DNA from: Candidatus Woesearchaeota archaeon
Lineage (GTDB): Archaea; Nanobdellota; Nanobdellia; Woesearchaeales; GW2011-AR9
DNA: 7,647 nt
Direction: 5' to 3'
Assembly: GCA_018303045.1 (NCBI GenBank)
Contig: JAGVYX010000067.1
Span: forward strand, 1 to 7,647
Below the pieces are notes generated by a model that saw nothing but the letters and a program-made list of their open reading frames with translations, searched no databases and was not told where the DNA came from. Made by a program: the position numbers and the translations under genes. Of the stretch, positions 1 through 5,667 are shown piece by piece. Each line of letters opens with the position of its first letter. Within the stretch, counting starts at the first letter, position 1.

Positions 1-539
1 GTTCCGGCAAATCTTCGGGGCTTTCCGGCATTGTCATTTAGTTCAAATTTATGCCGCCCTAAAACAGCATAAGCCATGGCTGTGTCAATTACCGACCAGT
101 CTTCGCGGCTGATCGGATCGTCGTCTCGCTTTTTGCCGCGCATGCGGTCTAAATACATTTGCCTGAGAAAATAACTGTTCTCATCGATCTTAGGATATTC
201 CTCTTGCTGAAAAAGCTTCATTTCCTGGTCGTCTTCCAAAGCCTGAATTTTAATTGTAGTCTGATCGGAAATTTCCGGTCTTCCGGCTATTTTAAATCCA
301 TTATGCACAATTACTTCTTTTTTAATCTGCGGGGGTGCAATAATTTGAACTCCTGTAGGCGAACAATTAGCCAGATTATCTAAAAAAGTGCAGGCAAACG
401 GAAAACTGTAATGTTTCTGGTGAGCCTGCTCCAAGCCGATAATGGCGCTGGTATCTAAAATAATTACCGGATTCATGCCTAAAGTTGCGCTTTCACTAAA
501 GTACTGAACTAAGTAATCAAAGAGGTTGGGGTGGGCCAT
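1..539 (-). CDS. PIN-domain ribonuclease-like protein, 3' end cut by window edge
   Basis: This leftward reading frame is open from an ATG at 539 to the window edge (179 codons visible, no stop). Residues 24-34 (PVIILDTSAII) are the typical first strand of a PIN domain with the first metal-binding Asp at D29. A Glu (E75, in PQIKKEV) and the segment DPISREDWSVIDTAMAYA (about 141-158, with D147 and D152) fit the next acidic positions of a PIN nuclease active site; the last acid would lie outside the window. PIN proteins are metal-dependent RNases, found as VapC toxins and as rRNA-processing enzymes such as Nob1. No antitoxin gene is visible upstream, so a toxin role is not supported. An internal ATG (476, M22) starts right at the domain, but the TATA box centred 26 bp upstream of 539 favours the longer form. 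The gene is divergent from xerA. Confidence 0.8.
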   Translation of the reverse strand, partial: MAHPNLFDYLVQYFSESATLGMNPVIILDTSAIIGLEQAHQKHYSFPFACTFLDNLANCSPTGVQIIAPPQIKKEVIVHNGFKIAGRPEISDQTTIKIQALEDDQEMKLFQQEEYPKIDENSYFLRQMYLDRMRGKKRDDDPISREDWSVIDTAMAYAVLGRHKFELNDNAGKPRRFAG

Positions 540-560
540 AAGAGGATTTTTGTTTAGGTA

Positions 561-569
561 TTTATAAAT
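561..569 (-). promoter_or_regulatory. TATA box of the PIN gene (leaderless)
   Basis: On the minus strand the box reads ATTTATAAA. Its centre is 26 bp upstream of the ATG at 539, so transcription would start at or next to the start codon. No Shine-Dalgarno sequence precedes that ATG, which agrees with a leaderless mRNA. Confidence 0.6.
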
Positions 570-605
570 CTTTCTTTTGTAACCACTATAGAAAGACTAA
601 AATGC

Positions 606-614
606 TTTAAAAGG
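606..614 (+). promoter_or_regulatory. TATA box of xerA (leaderless)
   Basis: The box TTTAAAAGG is centred 26 bp before the ATG at 636. There is no ribosome binding site between it and the ATG. Together with the box at 561-569 it forms a divergent promoter region within the 96 bp between the PIN gene and xerA. Confidence 0.6.
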
Positions 615-635
615 TATAACGTTCGTCTAATCATC

Positions 636-1442
636 ATGCAGGAATTAGAAACCGAACTTAAGCTGAGGGGTTTTTCCAAGAGAACCGTGGCTACTTACCT
701 TTACCAGAATAAAAAATGTCTGGAATTTATTAACCAGCCGGCCGAAAAAGTCCAAGAAGCGGACATTAAACGGTATTTAGCTTATTTAATTTCGGAGAAA
801 GGAATTACTAACTCTTCCGTAGCTTTAATTAAAGCGGCGTTAAAATTTTATTATGATGGGGTTCTTAAGCTGAATATTGTTAATTTAAAGACTCCTAAAA
901 TCGCCAGAAAATTGCCGGAGATACTTACTACAGATGAAGTTAGAAGGCTGCTGAATAATTTAACCCGCACTAAAAGCCGGCTAATCGTTAAATTATTGTA
1001 TTCTTCGGGAATAAGATTATCTGAATGCCTGAATTTGAAAATTGAGGATTTAGAGATGGGCAATAAAATCGGCTGGGTGCGCGGAGGAAAAGGAGCCAAA
1101 GACCGGATGTTTATTCTGTCTCAGGAAATCTGCGATGAGCTTCTGCCCTTCGTCCATGGGCGCCAGGGTTTAATTTTTAAAAATTCCAGAAATAATCCGC
1201 TTACTCCCCGAAATGTTCAGAAAATCGTTAAAACCGCGGCTATAAAGGCGGGAATCAGAAAACAAATTACTCCCCACAAATTAAGGCATAGTTTTGCTAC
1301 TCATCTATTGGAAGGGGGAACCGATATTCGGATAATCCAGGAATTGTTAGGCCATGCCAATCTACAGACGACGCAGATTTATACCAAAGTCAGCCAAGAG
1401 CAAATGCGCAAAGTTAAAAGCCCGTTGGATATGCTGGCTTAG
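636..1442 (+). CDS. xerA: XerA-type tyrosine recombinase
   Basis: The protein has 268 residues, the usual size of archaeal XerA, which resolves chromosome dimers at a dif site. Residues 1-75 form the helical core-binding (SAM-like) domain that clamps DNA. Residues 95-262 form the catalytic domain. The full active-site set is visible: R127 in SSGIRLSE, K152 in GGKGAKDR, H214 and R217 in TPHKLRHSF, H240 in LLGHANLQ, and the nucleophile Y249 in QIYTKVS. The end after the tyrosine is short, as in stand-alone Xer proteins. The start is supported by a TATA box 26 bp upstream. It has no neighbouring phage genes and left-arm base composition, so a housekeeping XerA is more likely than an integrase of a mobile element, though the latter cannot be excluded. 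No convincing dif site was seen nearby. Confidence 0.92.
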   Translation: MQELETELKLRGFSKRTVATYLYQNKKCLEFINQPAEKVQEADIKRYLAYLISEKGITNSSVALIKAALKFYYDGVLKLNIVNLKTPKIARKLPEILTTDEVRRLLNNLTRTKSRLIVKLLYSSGIRLSECLNLKIEDLEMGNKIGWVRGGKGAKDRMFILSQEICDELLPFVHGRQGLIFKNSRNNPLTPRNVQKIVKTAAIKAGIRKQITPHKLRHSFATHLLEGGTDIRIIQELLGHANLQTTQIYTKVSQEQMRKVKSPLDMLA

Positions 1443-1471
1443 ATTTTTAAACTTGTTTGTCCAGACTTGAT

Positions 1472-1480
1472 TTTATATAC
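1472..1480 (+). promoter_or_regulatory. Possible TATA box of the winged-helix gene, giving a leader of about 95 nt
   Basis: TTTATATAC is the best TATA-like string in the 154-bp gap between xerA and the next gene. Weaker candidates are TATTTAAAC and CTTTAAAGA near 1503-1519. No box sits 26 bp before the ATG at 1597, so this gene appears to be an exception to the leaderless pattern and would carry a 5' leader of roughly 55-95 nt. Confidence 0.3.
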
Positions 1481-1558
1481 TATTCTTTAGTAAAAAGAAA
1501 GCTATTTAAACTTTAAAGAAATCATTTTTATTCTGGGTGTGGTAGAAGGAGTTGGTTA

Positions 1559-1580
1559 ATCGTCTTGGTTTGTCGACGAT
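1559..1580 (+). promoter_or_regulatory. Small inverted repeat in the leader of the winged-helix gene
   Basis: ATCGTC (1559-1564) and GACGAT (1575-1580) are perfect inverted arms around a 10-nt loop, ending 16 bp before the ATG at 1597. It could be an operator, for instance for the downstream winged-helix protein itself, or a leader hairpin. Six-base arms can arise by chance. Confidence 0.3.
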
Positions 1581-1596
1581 AAGCTGGTGTTAAAAT

Positions 1597-2049
1597 ATGA
1601 AGCAGGAATTTAATCTTATTCGGAGGCAGCTGGAGGATCATCTTTCAGCTATCAATGAAAATACTTCTGAAATTCAGGCTCTGCTGGATTATCTGCAGGA
1701 GATTGAATCCAAGATTGAAAAAGTTTCACAGCGCATGGACCTGCTGCAGCTTCAGGATGGCCATCTTAAAGGCAAGCCTGTTGTTGAGCCGCTGACCCAA
1801 ATTGAAAAAAAAATTTTTTTAGTTCTCTATACTGAAGAAAATCCCCTGACCTTTCTGGAAATGGCTGAAAAAACCGGGTTGATTTCCTCTTTAATTCCAG
1901 ATTATATTTCCTCCATGGTCCATAAAGGGGTTCCTTTACAGCGCTCAAGTTTTAATGGCCGCTTATTTTTTAAGCTTGATCCCAAGTTTAAAGAGGCTCA
2001 AGCCAAAGAAAACATAATTAATTTATCCTTGCAGTCGTTTATTAGTTGA
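1597..2049 (+). CDS. Coiled-coil plus winged-helix protein, probable DNA-binding regulator
   Basis: A 150-residue soluble protein. Residues 1-58 are a heptad-like amphipathic helix rich in E, K, Q and L, very probably a coiled coil that mediates dimer formation. Residues 66-130 look like a winged helix: LTQIEKKIFLVLYTE is helix 1, LTFLEMAEKTGL helix 2, SLIPDYISSMVHKGVPL the recognition helix, and RSSFNGRLFFKLDP the beta wing. The pattern of promoting one state per domain, 'is there a next level of helix opening', is not resolvable here; only fold-level recognition is claimed. No sensor domain or metal site is visible. It is separated from xerA by 154 bp and from the next gene by 249 bp, so it is probably transcribed alone. 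A role in transcription control is inferred from the fold; target genes cannot be named. Confidence 0.7.
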   Translation: MKQEFNLIRRQLEDHLSAINENTSEIQALLDYLQEIESKIEKVSQRMDLLQLQDGHLKGKPVVEPLTQIEKKIFLVLYTEENPLTFLEMAEKTGLISSLIPDYISSMVHKGVPLQRSSFNGRLFFKLDPKFKEAQAKENIINLSLQSFIS

Positions 2050-2086
2050 TATTAGCAGTTTAGCGGTTCTATTGATGGCTTTAATT

Positions 2087-2263
2087 TCAACAAACTAGGC
2101 TTCATCCAAAAAATAATGGCCTAGTCAAACTCACTCAGTGCTTCTTACATAGGAGTGTGGCCCCTTCCCGTAAGGAACGACCCCATCCACAAGCGCTTTT
2201 GAAGGCAATTATATCGCTCGTAAATTGACTGGGGCCATTTATTGGATGAAGTCAACAAATTAG
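2087..2263. other. Long imperfect inverted repeat with direct-repeat flanks: candidate structured RNA or MITE-like element
   Basis: Within the 249-bp gap, CTTCATCCAA (2100-2109) pairs perfectly with TTGGATGAAG (2242-2251). The stem continues inward with AATGGCC (2115-2121) to GGCCATT (2233-2239), and GTCAA (2124-2128) to TTGAC (2225-2229), in all about 22-24 pairs interrupted by small loops. The enclosed bases can form three further hairpins: CACTC/GAGTG (2132-2157), TTCC/GGAA (2165-2177) within GTGG/CCAC (2157-2190), and AGCG/CGCT (2192-2218). Just outside the stem lie TCAACAAACTAG (2087-2098) and TCAACAAATTAG (2252-2263), 11 of 12 identical, resembling a target-site duplication. It lacks recognisable hallmarks of 5S rRNA, tRNA, RNase P RNA or SRP RNA. 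The structure is directly visible; its role is unknown. Confidence 0.6.
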
Positions 2264-2269
2264 AAAGAA

Positions 2270-2278
2270 ATATAAAGG
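2270..2278 (+). promoter_or_regulatory. TATA box of the 2299 gene (leaderless)
   Basis: ATATAAAGG follows a purine-rich stretch (AGAAAGAA) that could serve as the TFB recognition element. Its centre lies 25 bp before the ATG at 2299, again predicting a leaderless transcript. The box lies just outside the inverted repeat at 2087-2263. Confidence 0.6.
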
Positions 2279-2298
2279 TTAATCTTCTTACTTAGGTT

Positions 2299-3198
2299 AT
2301 GGTTGCCCAAGTGGATCAAAGACGAGAAATTACTCAGGTTATTAACCGAGTTAAAGTTAAGAAAGCGTCAGAACGGGAAGGAATGCTGGAAAAGGGATTA
2401 TTAGCTGTCACTGTTGATGAGCAGAAAACTCTGGAAAATGCTGGAGTAAAGGCTGTTATTAGTTTATTGCAGGAAAATGGCTGGTTAAAAGATTCCATCG
2501 GCAAGGCTGTCGCCCAATTTTCAGCGGCTCTTAAAAAAATTACCTCTTCTAATTTATCAGTTAAGGCTGTGGCGGAAAAGGATGCCCAAACCCAGATGGC
2601 TACTATTAAAGCGATCATCAGCAAGGGCGGGGAAGCAATCAAAATTATGGAAGATAATTTAAACAAACTGATTGATCAGGAAGATGCCTTGCTGGTCCTG
2701 GTAAGGCGCTCCGTCAGGGGTGGCAATGTCCGGAGATCGGAAATGAGATCGGAAGATCTCCTTACAACCAAAGAATTACAAGATGTTACCAGAACTTCGC
2801 AAAGATTTTTAAGAAGAAAAATAAAGCCGTTGACAACTAAGCTGGCTGATCATTACCGCTCCATGTCTAAAGTTTTCTTAACTAATTTGGAAATACTCTG
2901 GAAAAATAGAAATAATCAGAAAGGCTATTCTCCTAGTACTTTAATTTCTTTAAGCAATCGTTGGAGAAAAGGAATAAATGATCTTCTTATGGAAGCTGAG
3001 CGAACTTATGTTGTGGATGAGGAAGAAAAGAAATATCTCCATATCATTGAAGGCTTAGCTATGAAACTAACCAGCCCTTCGGCATTGGCTTATAAACATA
3101 AAGCGCCGAGTCCGTTCGCGCGCATTATGCAGAACCGGCCAAGAAAGGTTTATGGGGCGCAATTAAAAGCTGGTTTGGCAGATAGTTTTTTAAGATAA
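2299..3198 (+). CDS. Unrecognised helical protein
   Basis: A 299-residue protein that I do not recognise. It appears almost wholly alpha-helical and soluble, with no signal peptide or membrane segment. Residues 25-130 form several amphipathic helices rich in A, K and E, and a basic middle part (about 136-180) contains RRSVRGGNVRRSEMRS and SQRFLRRKIKP. A helical C-terminal half ends in a basic tail (SPFARIMQNRPRKVYG). No cysteine clusters, nucleotide-binding loops or catalytic signatures are seen. The basic patches would suit contact with nucleic acid or ribosomes, but this is only an inference. The start is supported by a TATA box 25 bp upstream. The methyltransferase gene begins 10 bp after its stop, so the two may be partly co-transcribed. 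Confidence 0.75.
   Translation: MVAQVDQRREITQVINRVKVKKASEREGMLEKGLLAVTVDEQKTLENAGVKAVISLLQENGWLKDSIGKAVAQFSAALKKITSSNLSVKAVAEKDAQTQMATIKAIISKGGEAIKIMEDNLNKLIDQEDALLVLVRRSVRGGNVRRSEMRSEDLLTTKELQDVTRTSQRFLRRKIKPLTTKLADHYRSMSKVFLTNLEILWKNRNNQKGYSPSTLISLSNRWRKGINDLLMEAERTYVVDEEEKKYLHIIEGLAMKLTSPSALAYKHKAPSPFARIMQNRPRKVYGAQLKAGLADSFLR
3187..3195 (+). promoter_or_regulatory. Possible TATA box of the methyltransferase gene inside the end of the 2299 gene
   Basis: TTTTTAAGA overlaps the last codons of the preceding gene. Its centre is 27 bp before the ATG at 3218, but only 18 bp before the ATG at 3209. If real, it argues for the second ATG as the leaderless start. Confidence 0.3.
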
Positions 3199-3208
3199 TT
3201 CTCGTTTA

Positions 3209-3847
3209 ATGGCGGTTATGTCCATAAAGTCCAAGAAAGATTTGGAATTAGTTTTAAGCCAATTAAAAGGCTTTGCGCAATCCTCTTTTCTGTTAGAACA
3301 ATATTCTACGCCTTCTTCCATCGCCGCGGAATGGATCTGGAGCATGGCTTTAAGAGGCGAAGCGACCGGAAAAATTATTCTGGACGCGGCCTGCGGCCCG
3401 GGAATTTTAGGCTTGGGCTTATTGTTAATGGGGGCAAAAAAAGTTTTTTTTGTAGATAAAGATCCTCTGGCAATGCAGATGAGTATGGAAAATTATAACT
3501 CCATCAAAGAAGAATACGAAATTTCCCCGGCTGAATTTGTGCTAACTGACATCTCGCAGTTTAGCCATCCCGTGGACATTGTAGTTCAAAATCCTCCCTT
3601 TGGAACCAAATTAAAGCATGCCGATCGAGCTTTTTTAGTTAAGGCCTTTGAAATTGCTCCCCTAATTTATTCCATGCATAAATATTCTACCGAGTCTTTT
3701 GTTACCGCAATGGCCAGAGACCATGATTTTAAGATTACTGAAGCCTGGCGGTTTGAGTTTCCGATTAAGGCTGCTTTTAAATTTCATGAAAAACCGGTTA
3801 GATTTATTGATGTTGGATTATGGAGATTAGAGAAAATCAAGTTCTAA
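3209..3847 (+). CDS. METTL5-type rRNA N6-adenine methyltransferase
   Basis: The 212-residue protein has a class I SAM-binding fold. Motif I is LDAACGPGILGLG (58-70), followed by an acidic residue in FVDKD (D83) and the adenine methylase motif NPPFGT (128-133). The N-terminal LLEQYSTPSSIAA (28-40) and the later IYSMHKYST (153-161) are hallmarks of the METTL5 group, whose eukaryotic member makes m6A in small-subunit rRNA with TRMT112. The C-terminal strand pair (FKFHEKPVRFIDVGLWRL) also fits. The role in rRNA modification is transferred from the family. Start: ATG 3209 gives MAVMSIKSKK; the second ATG at 3218 fits a possible leaderless promoter better. Length is close to the family norm. Confidence 0.85.
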   Translation: MAVMSIKSKKDLELVLSQLKGFAQSSFLLEQYSTPSSIAAEWIWSMALRGEATGKIILDAACGPGILGLGLLLMGAKKVFFVDKDPLAMQMSMENYNSIKEEYEISPAEFVLTDISQFSHPVDIVVQNPPFGTKLKHADRAFLVKAFEIAPLIYSMHKYSTESFVTAMARDHDFKITEAWRFEFPIKAAFKFHEKPVRFIDVGLWRLEKIKF

Positions 3848-3857
3848 GGCGGGCAGG

Positions 3858-3884
3858 AATTTTGGTCTTATGACTGAATAAGGT
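3858..3884 (+). repeat. 27-nt direct repeat, copy 1, with hairpin
   Basis: This copy begins with AATTTTGGTCTTAT and ends with CTGAATAAGGT. It matches the copy at 3977-4003 in 26 of 27 positions. As RNA, GGUCUUAU (3864-3871) can pair with AUAAGGUC (3878-3885), including two G-U pairs, closing a 6-nt loop GACUGA. It lies 10 bp after the methyltransferase stop. Confidence 0.75.
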
Positions 3885-3976
3885 CAAATTTTGGATAGTG
3901 TAATCCTTTGACTGATAAAAACTATTTATTTAAGATTATAACTAACTAAGGGAACAGTCAGATATTAACACTGCCA

Positions 3977-4003
3977 AATTTTGGTCTTATGGCTGAATAA
4001 GGT
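3977..4003 (+). repeat. 27-nt direct repeat, copy 2, with hairpin
   Basis: This copy differs from the one at 3858-3884 only at position 3992 (G instead of A). The stem is kept (GUCUUAU with AUAAGGU), and the change falls in the loop (GGCUGA instead of GACUGA), which is the pattern expected if the hairpin matters. The two copies start 119 bp apart. Confidence 0.75.
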
Positions 4004-4045
4004 AATATTTCAGTACAATAATATCTAGCTAGAAGACTATAATCA

Positions 4046-4055
4046 TCTTTAAATC
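4046..4055 (+). promoter_or_regulatory. TATA-like box and nearby SD-like string before the ATPase gene
   Basis: TCTTTAAATC is centred about 28 bp before the ATG at 4079, consistent with the leaderless pattern. A string AAGGAGG (4057-4063) resembles a Shine-Dalgarno site but ends 15 nt before the ATG, which is farther than usual. It could serve a longer transcript from an upstream promoter. Confidence 0.4.
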
Positions 4056-4078
4056 TAAGGAGGACTAAAAACAGTTCT

Positions 4079-5029
4079 ATGGCCTTAGATGATGATAGGG
4101 ATAATTTTAATATTGATGTTGTGGTTGAAGATCTGGAAGCTGGCCATTTAAGCCCTGAAGAGTGCGAGCCGGATTTATCCAAAGAATCTTTTCAACAAAA
4201 TCTGAATGCGCAGAAAGATTTAGTGGAAATCATTGATCCTAAATTCTTAAAGATTTATGATGTGTTTAGAAACGAGCGGTTTTATCCCAAATTGCGGCTG
4301 GCTAAAATTAAGCGCGTCAGGTTTGAAGACGGATCTGAAACTATCGAATCTACTGTGGATATCAGCAGGTTAACCGATCAAAAAAAAGAGCAGTTTCTCT
4401 GGGATGTAATTTATCATATGCACAATTCTCACCATCCAACTAATGGAACTTTGTGCGCTCATCTGGATACATTTATTCCTCAAACCAATTCCCAAAGAAG
4501 AGCACTGCAGTATGCCGGGGCTTTTGTGGAAGAAGAAAATGCTGCAACTCCGGCGGGAATCTTGTTTTATGGCGATTCCGGGACGGGCAAGACGCATCTT
4601 GCAAGGGGAATTGCCATAGAATATATGAAAAAAGGATGGTCAGTTAATTATGTCTCTCCCGGACAAGGACCGCGAACTGAGCTTACCTTCTGGGGGGAAG
4701 AACGGCCGGTTAAGCCTCGTGAAAAACAATTGTGGATTTTTGACAATGTAAATCCAGCTAAAATGGGGGTGGTGCAGGATTATTTCCTTAATGTGTGTGG
4801 ATATATAGCTGATGAAGGGGGCAGGCTGGTAGTTACTAGCGCTAAAGAAGATTTTAATGGCTGGTTTACTCAGATGTTTGGCCGGGAAGGATATACCGAA
4901 TTAAAGCGCTGGAAAGAAATTATTGAAGGTTTCATGAAAGCCTATCATATTGAAGGGCCAAACCACCGCATAGAAACAGCTTGGTTTAGAAAGGCTTATG
5001 TTTCTTTTAAAAATGACCCTAAAGAGTGA
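4079..5029 (+). CDS. AAA+ ATPase of the DnaC/IstB/DnaA-like group
   Basis: A 316-residue protein. The first 50 residues are acidic and probably flexible. Residues 51-135 form an unassigned domain, and residues 136-290 the ATPase core. Walker A is GDSGTGKT (165-172), preceded by hydrophobic ILFY. Walker B is LWIFDNV (218-224) with D222. The strand LVVTSAKEDF (250-259) fits sensor 1. Such ATPases load replicative helicases (DnaC), initiate replication (DnaA) or assist transposition (IstB); none of their partner genes is here, so the job stays open. Oddly, the residue after the Walker B aspartate is N223 rather than the Asp or Glu usual in DnaA and DnaC, which may weaken hydrolysis. The gene is monocistronic by position and converges on the alaE-like gene 34 bp downstream. 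Confidence 0.8.
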   Translation: MALDDDRDNFNIDVVVEDLEAGHLSPEECEPDLSKESFQQNLNAQKDLVEIIDPKFLKIYDVFRNERFYPKLRLAKIKRVRFEDGSETIESTVDISRLTDQKKEQFLWDVIYHMHNSHHPTNGTLCAHLDTFIPQTNSQRRALQYAGAFVEEENAATPAGILFYGDSGTGKTHLARGIAIEYMKKGWSVNYVSPGQGPRTELTFWGEERPVKPREKQLWIFDNVNPAKMGVVQDYFLNVCGYIADEGGRLVVTSAKEDFNGWFTQMFGREGYTELKRWKEIIEGFMKAYHIEGPNHRIETAWFRKAYVSFKNDPKE

Positions 5030-5062
5030 GCTGTAAAGTAAACGTCACTTTTCTTCTAGAAA

Positions 5063-5072
5063 TTTATTTTTT
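5063..5072 (+). terminator. T-rich tract, possible terminator of the ATPase gene
   Basis: TTTATTTTTT lies 34 bp after the ATPase stop, preceded by another pyrimidine-rich run (CACTTTTCTTCT, 5046-5057). Archaeal transcription often ends at such T tracts without a hairpin. It overlaps the last codons of the convergent gene. Confidence 0.35.
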
Positions 5073-5564
5073 GTAACCCCAGAATTTTCTCCAAGGTGCA
5101 AGAACATATTTTCTAAATGGTTTTGAAGTTGAAAGACCAATAACCGCGCCCATTAAAGAAGCATAACCTATCTGTTTAGCATCTGCTCCTGCTGCTGCAA
5201 GTATTCCTGCATAAACAGGTGCATGTGTTCCTATCATCGCTAAAGCGTCTAAACCCCACGCTTTTGGACTTCCATCTTTAATATCAACATCAAACTTCTT
5301 TCCTAGATAATCTGCTGTTTTGGTATATATTCTTGCTAAGCCTACATCAATTAAAGCGGCACTTGCTCTAGACTGTAAAATCTGCTCAATATCAAGTCCG
5401 TTATACGCTTCCATTGCTCCCATTAAAGGAGCATAAGCCCCGGTCTTAGCACTAGTATCTATAGCCCAGTTCATAACACCATACTTTAATCTATCTCTAA
5501 GTGAAAGGTGTTCTGGACTTTCTTCTCTTTCAATCTTTTGTTCTAATTTATTTTCTAAGTTCAT
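5064..5564 (-). CDS. alaE: AlaE-like L-alanine exporter
   Basis: A 166-residue membrane protein with four predicted membrane-spanning segments at about 29-54, 66-86, 104-126 and 131-147, the layout and size of AlaE (149 residues in E. coli), which exports L-alanine across the inner membrane. The family hallmark is the third segment: LDALAMIGTHAPVYAGILAAAGADAKQI (105-132, key HAPVYA at 114-119) corresponds to the Q-S-P-V-Y-A-A-I-L region of AlaE. The SRAS motif at 65-68 and ARIYTKTADYL match the loop around segment 2. The N-terminal 27 residues are charged and cytoplasmic. The start at 5564 has a good SD (GGAG, 5 nt before the ATG), unlike most genes in this window. It is divergent from the TrmB-like regulator. 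Substrate is inferred from the family; in archaea it could differ. Confidence 0.72.
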   Translation of the reverse strand: MNLENKLEQKIEREESPEHLSLRDRLKYGVMNWAIDTSAKTGAYAPLMGAMEAYNGLDIEQILQSRASAALIDVGLARIYTKTADYLGKKFDVDIKDGSPKAWGLDALAMIGTHAPVYAGILAAAGADAKQIGYASLMGAVIGLSTSKPFRKYVLAPWRKFWGYKK

Positions 5565-5595
5565 TTTTTCTCCTAAGACTTATTGAGAAAGTATG

Positions 5596-5604
5596 TATAT
5601 TAAT
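5596..5604 (-). promoter_or_regulatory. TATA box of the alaE-like gene
   Basis: On the minus strand the string is TTAATATAC. A start about 26 bp downstream, near 5574, would give a leader of about 10 nt that just includes the SD GGAG (5570-5573). This is a leadered gene in contrast to its divergent partner. Confidence 0.45.
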
Positions 5605-5608
5605 AATA

Positions 5609-5624
5609 GTCCACCAAAATGGAC
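5609..5624. promoter_or_regulatory. Palindrome between alaE-like and TrmB-like promoters: candidate operator
   Basis: GTCCA (5609-5613) and TGGAC (5620-5624) are perfect inverted arms separated by CCAAAA. The site lies between the TATA box of the alaE-like gene (5596-5604) and that of the regulator gene (5637-5649), where a bound dimer could touch both preinitiation complexes. Binding by the TrmB-like protein is an inference from the arrangement. Confidence 0.5.
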
Positions 5625-5636
5625 AACAATAGAAAG

Positions 5637-5649
5637 ATTTATATATAAC
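5637..5649 (+). promoter_or_regulatory. TATA box of the TrmB-like gene; decides the start
   Basis: ATTTATATATAAC follows a purine-rich stretch (AGAAAG), a good TFB element. Its centre is 25 bp before the ATG at 5668. Since it lies inside the longest possible reading frame (from 5593), it shows that the real start is 5668. Confidence 0.65.
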
Positions 5650-5667
5650 AATTTATTAGACTATTCT

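Larger units (their letters stand above)
3848..4078 (+). promoter_or_regulatory. 231-bp gap before the AAA+ ATPase gene: repeats and possible leader or small RNA
   Basis: No protein gene was found here. Besides the two 27-nt repeats, GGAT (3893-3896) pairs with ATCC (3903-3906), and TGACTG (3909-3914) with CAGTCA (3955-3960). An A/T-rich stretch near 3921-3934 (TATTTATTTAAG) could be a TATA box for a transcript beginning around 3955 that would include repeat copy 2 as a leader. The motif RCTGA occurs at three places (3872-3877, 3910-3915, 3991-3996). No clear C box (RTGATGA) was found, so a C/D guide RNA is not supported. Confidence 0.35.

Noticed and set aside
159..383. A 74-codon rightward frame
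   Set aside because: It lies antisense to the PIN-domain frame, which has clear family motifs and a promoter; the rightward product is low-complexity and unrecognisable.
1..539. VapC toxin of a VapBC pair
   Set aside because: No small antitoxin gene precedes it; the gene upstream is the divergent xerA.
540..635. A dif site for XerA next to its gene
   Set aside because: No 28-bp arrangement of two inverted arms around a short centre was seen here or at 1443-1596.
2100..2251. 5S rRNA, tRNA, RNase P RNA or SRP RNA
   Set aside because: The string GACCCCATCC recalls 5S rRNA, but the rest of its conserved loops is missing; no tRNA T-loop, RNase P core or SRP helix 8 motif is present.
3858..4003. 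C/D box guide RNA or a CRISPR array
   Set aside because: D-box-like CTGA recurs, but no C box (RTGATGA) is at the proper distance; only two repeats, 119 bp apart, so not a CRISPR array.
5593..5667. N-terminal extension of the TrmB-like protein
   Set aside because: These codons contain the palindrome and the TATA box, and the TrmB domain starts right after the ATG at 5668.
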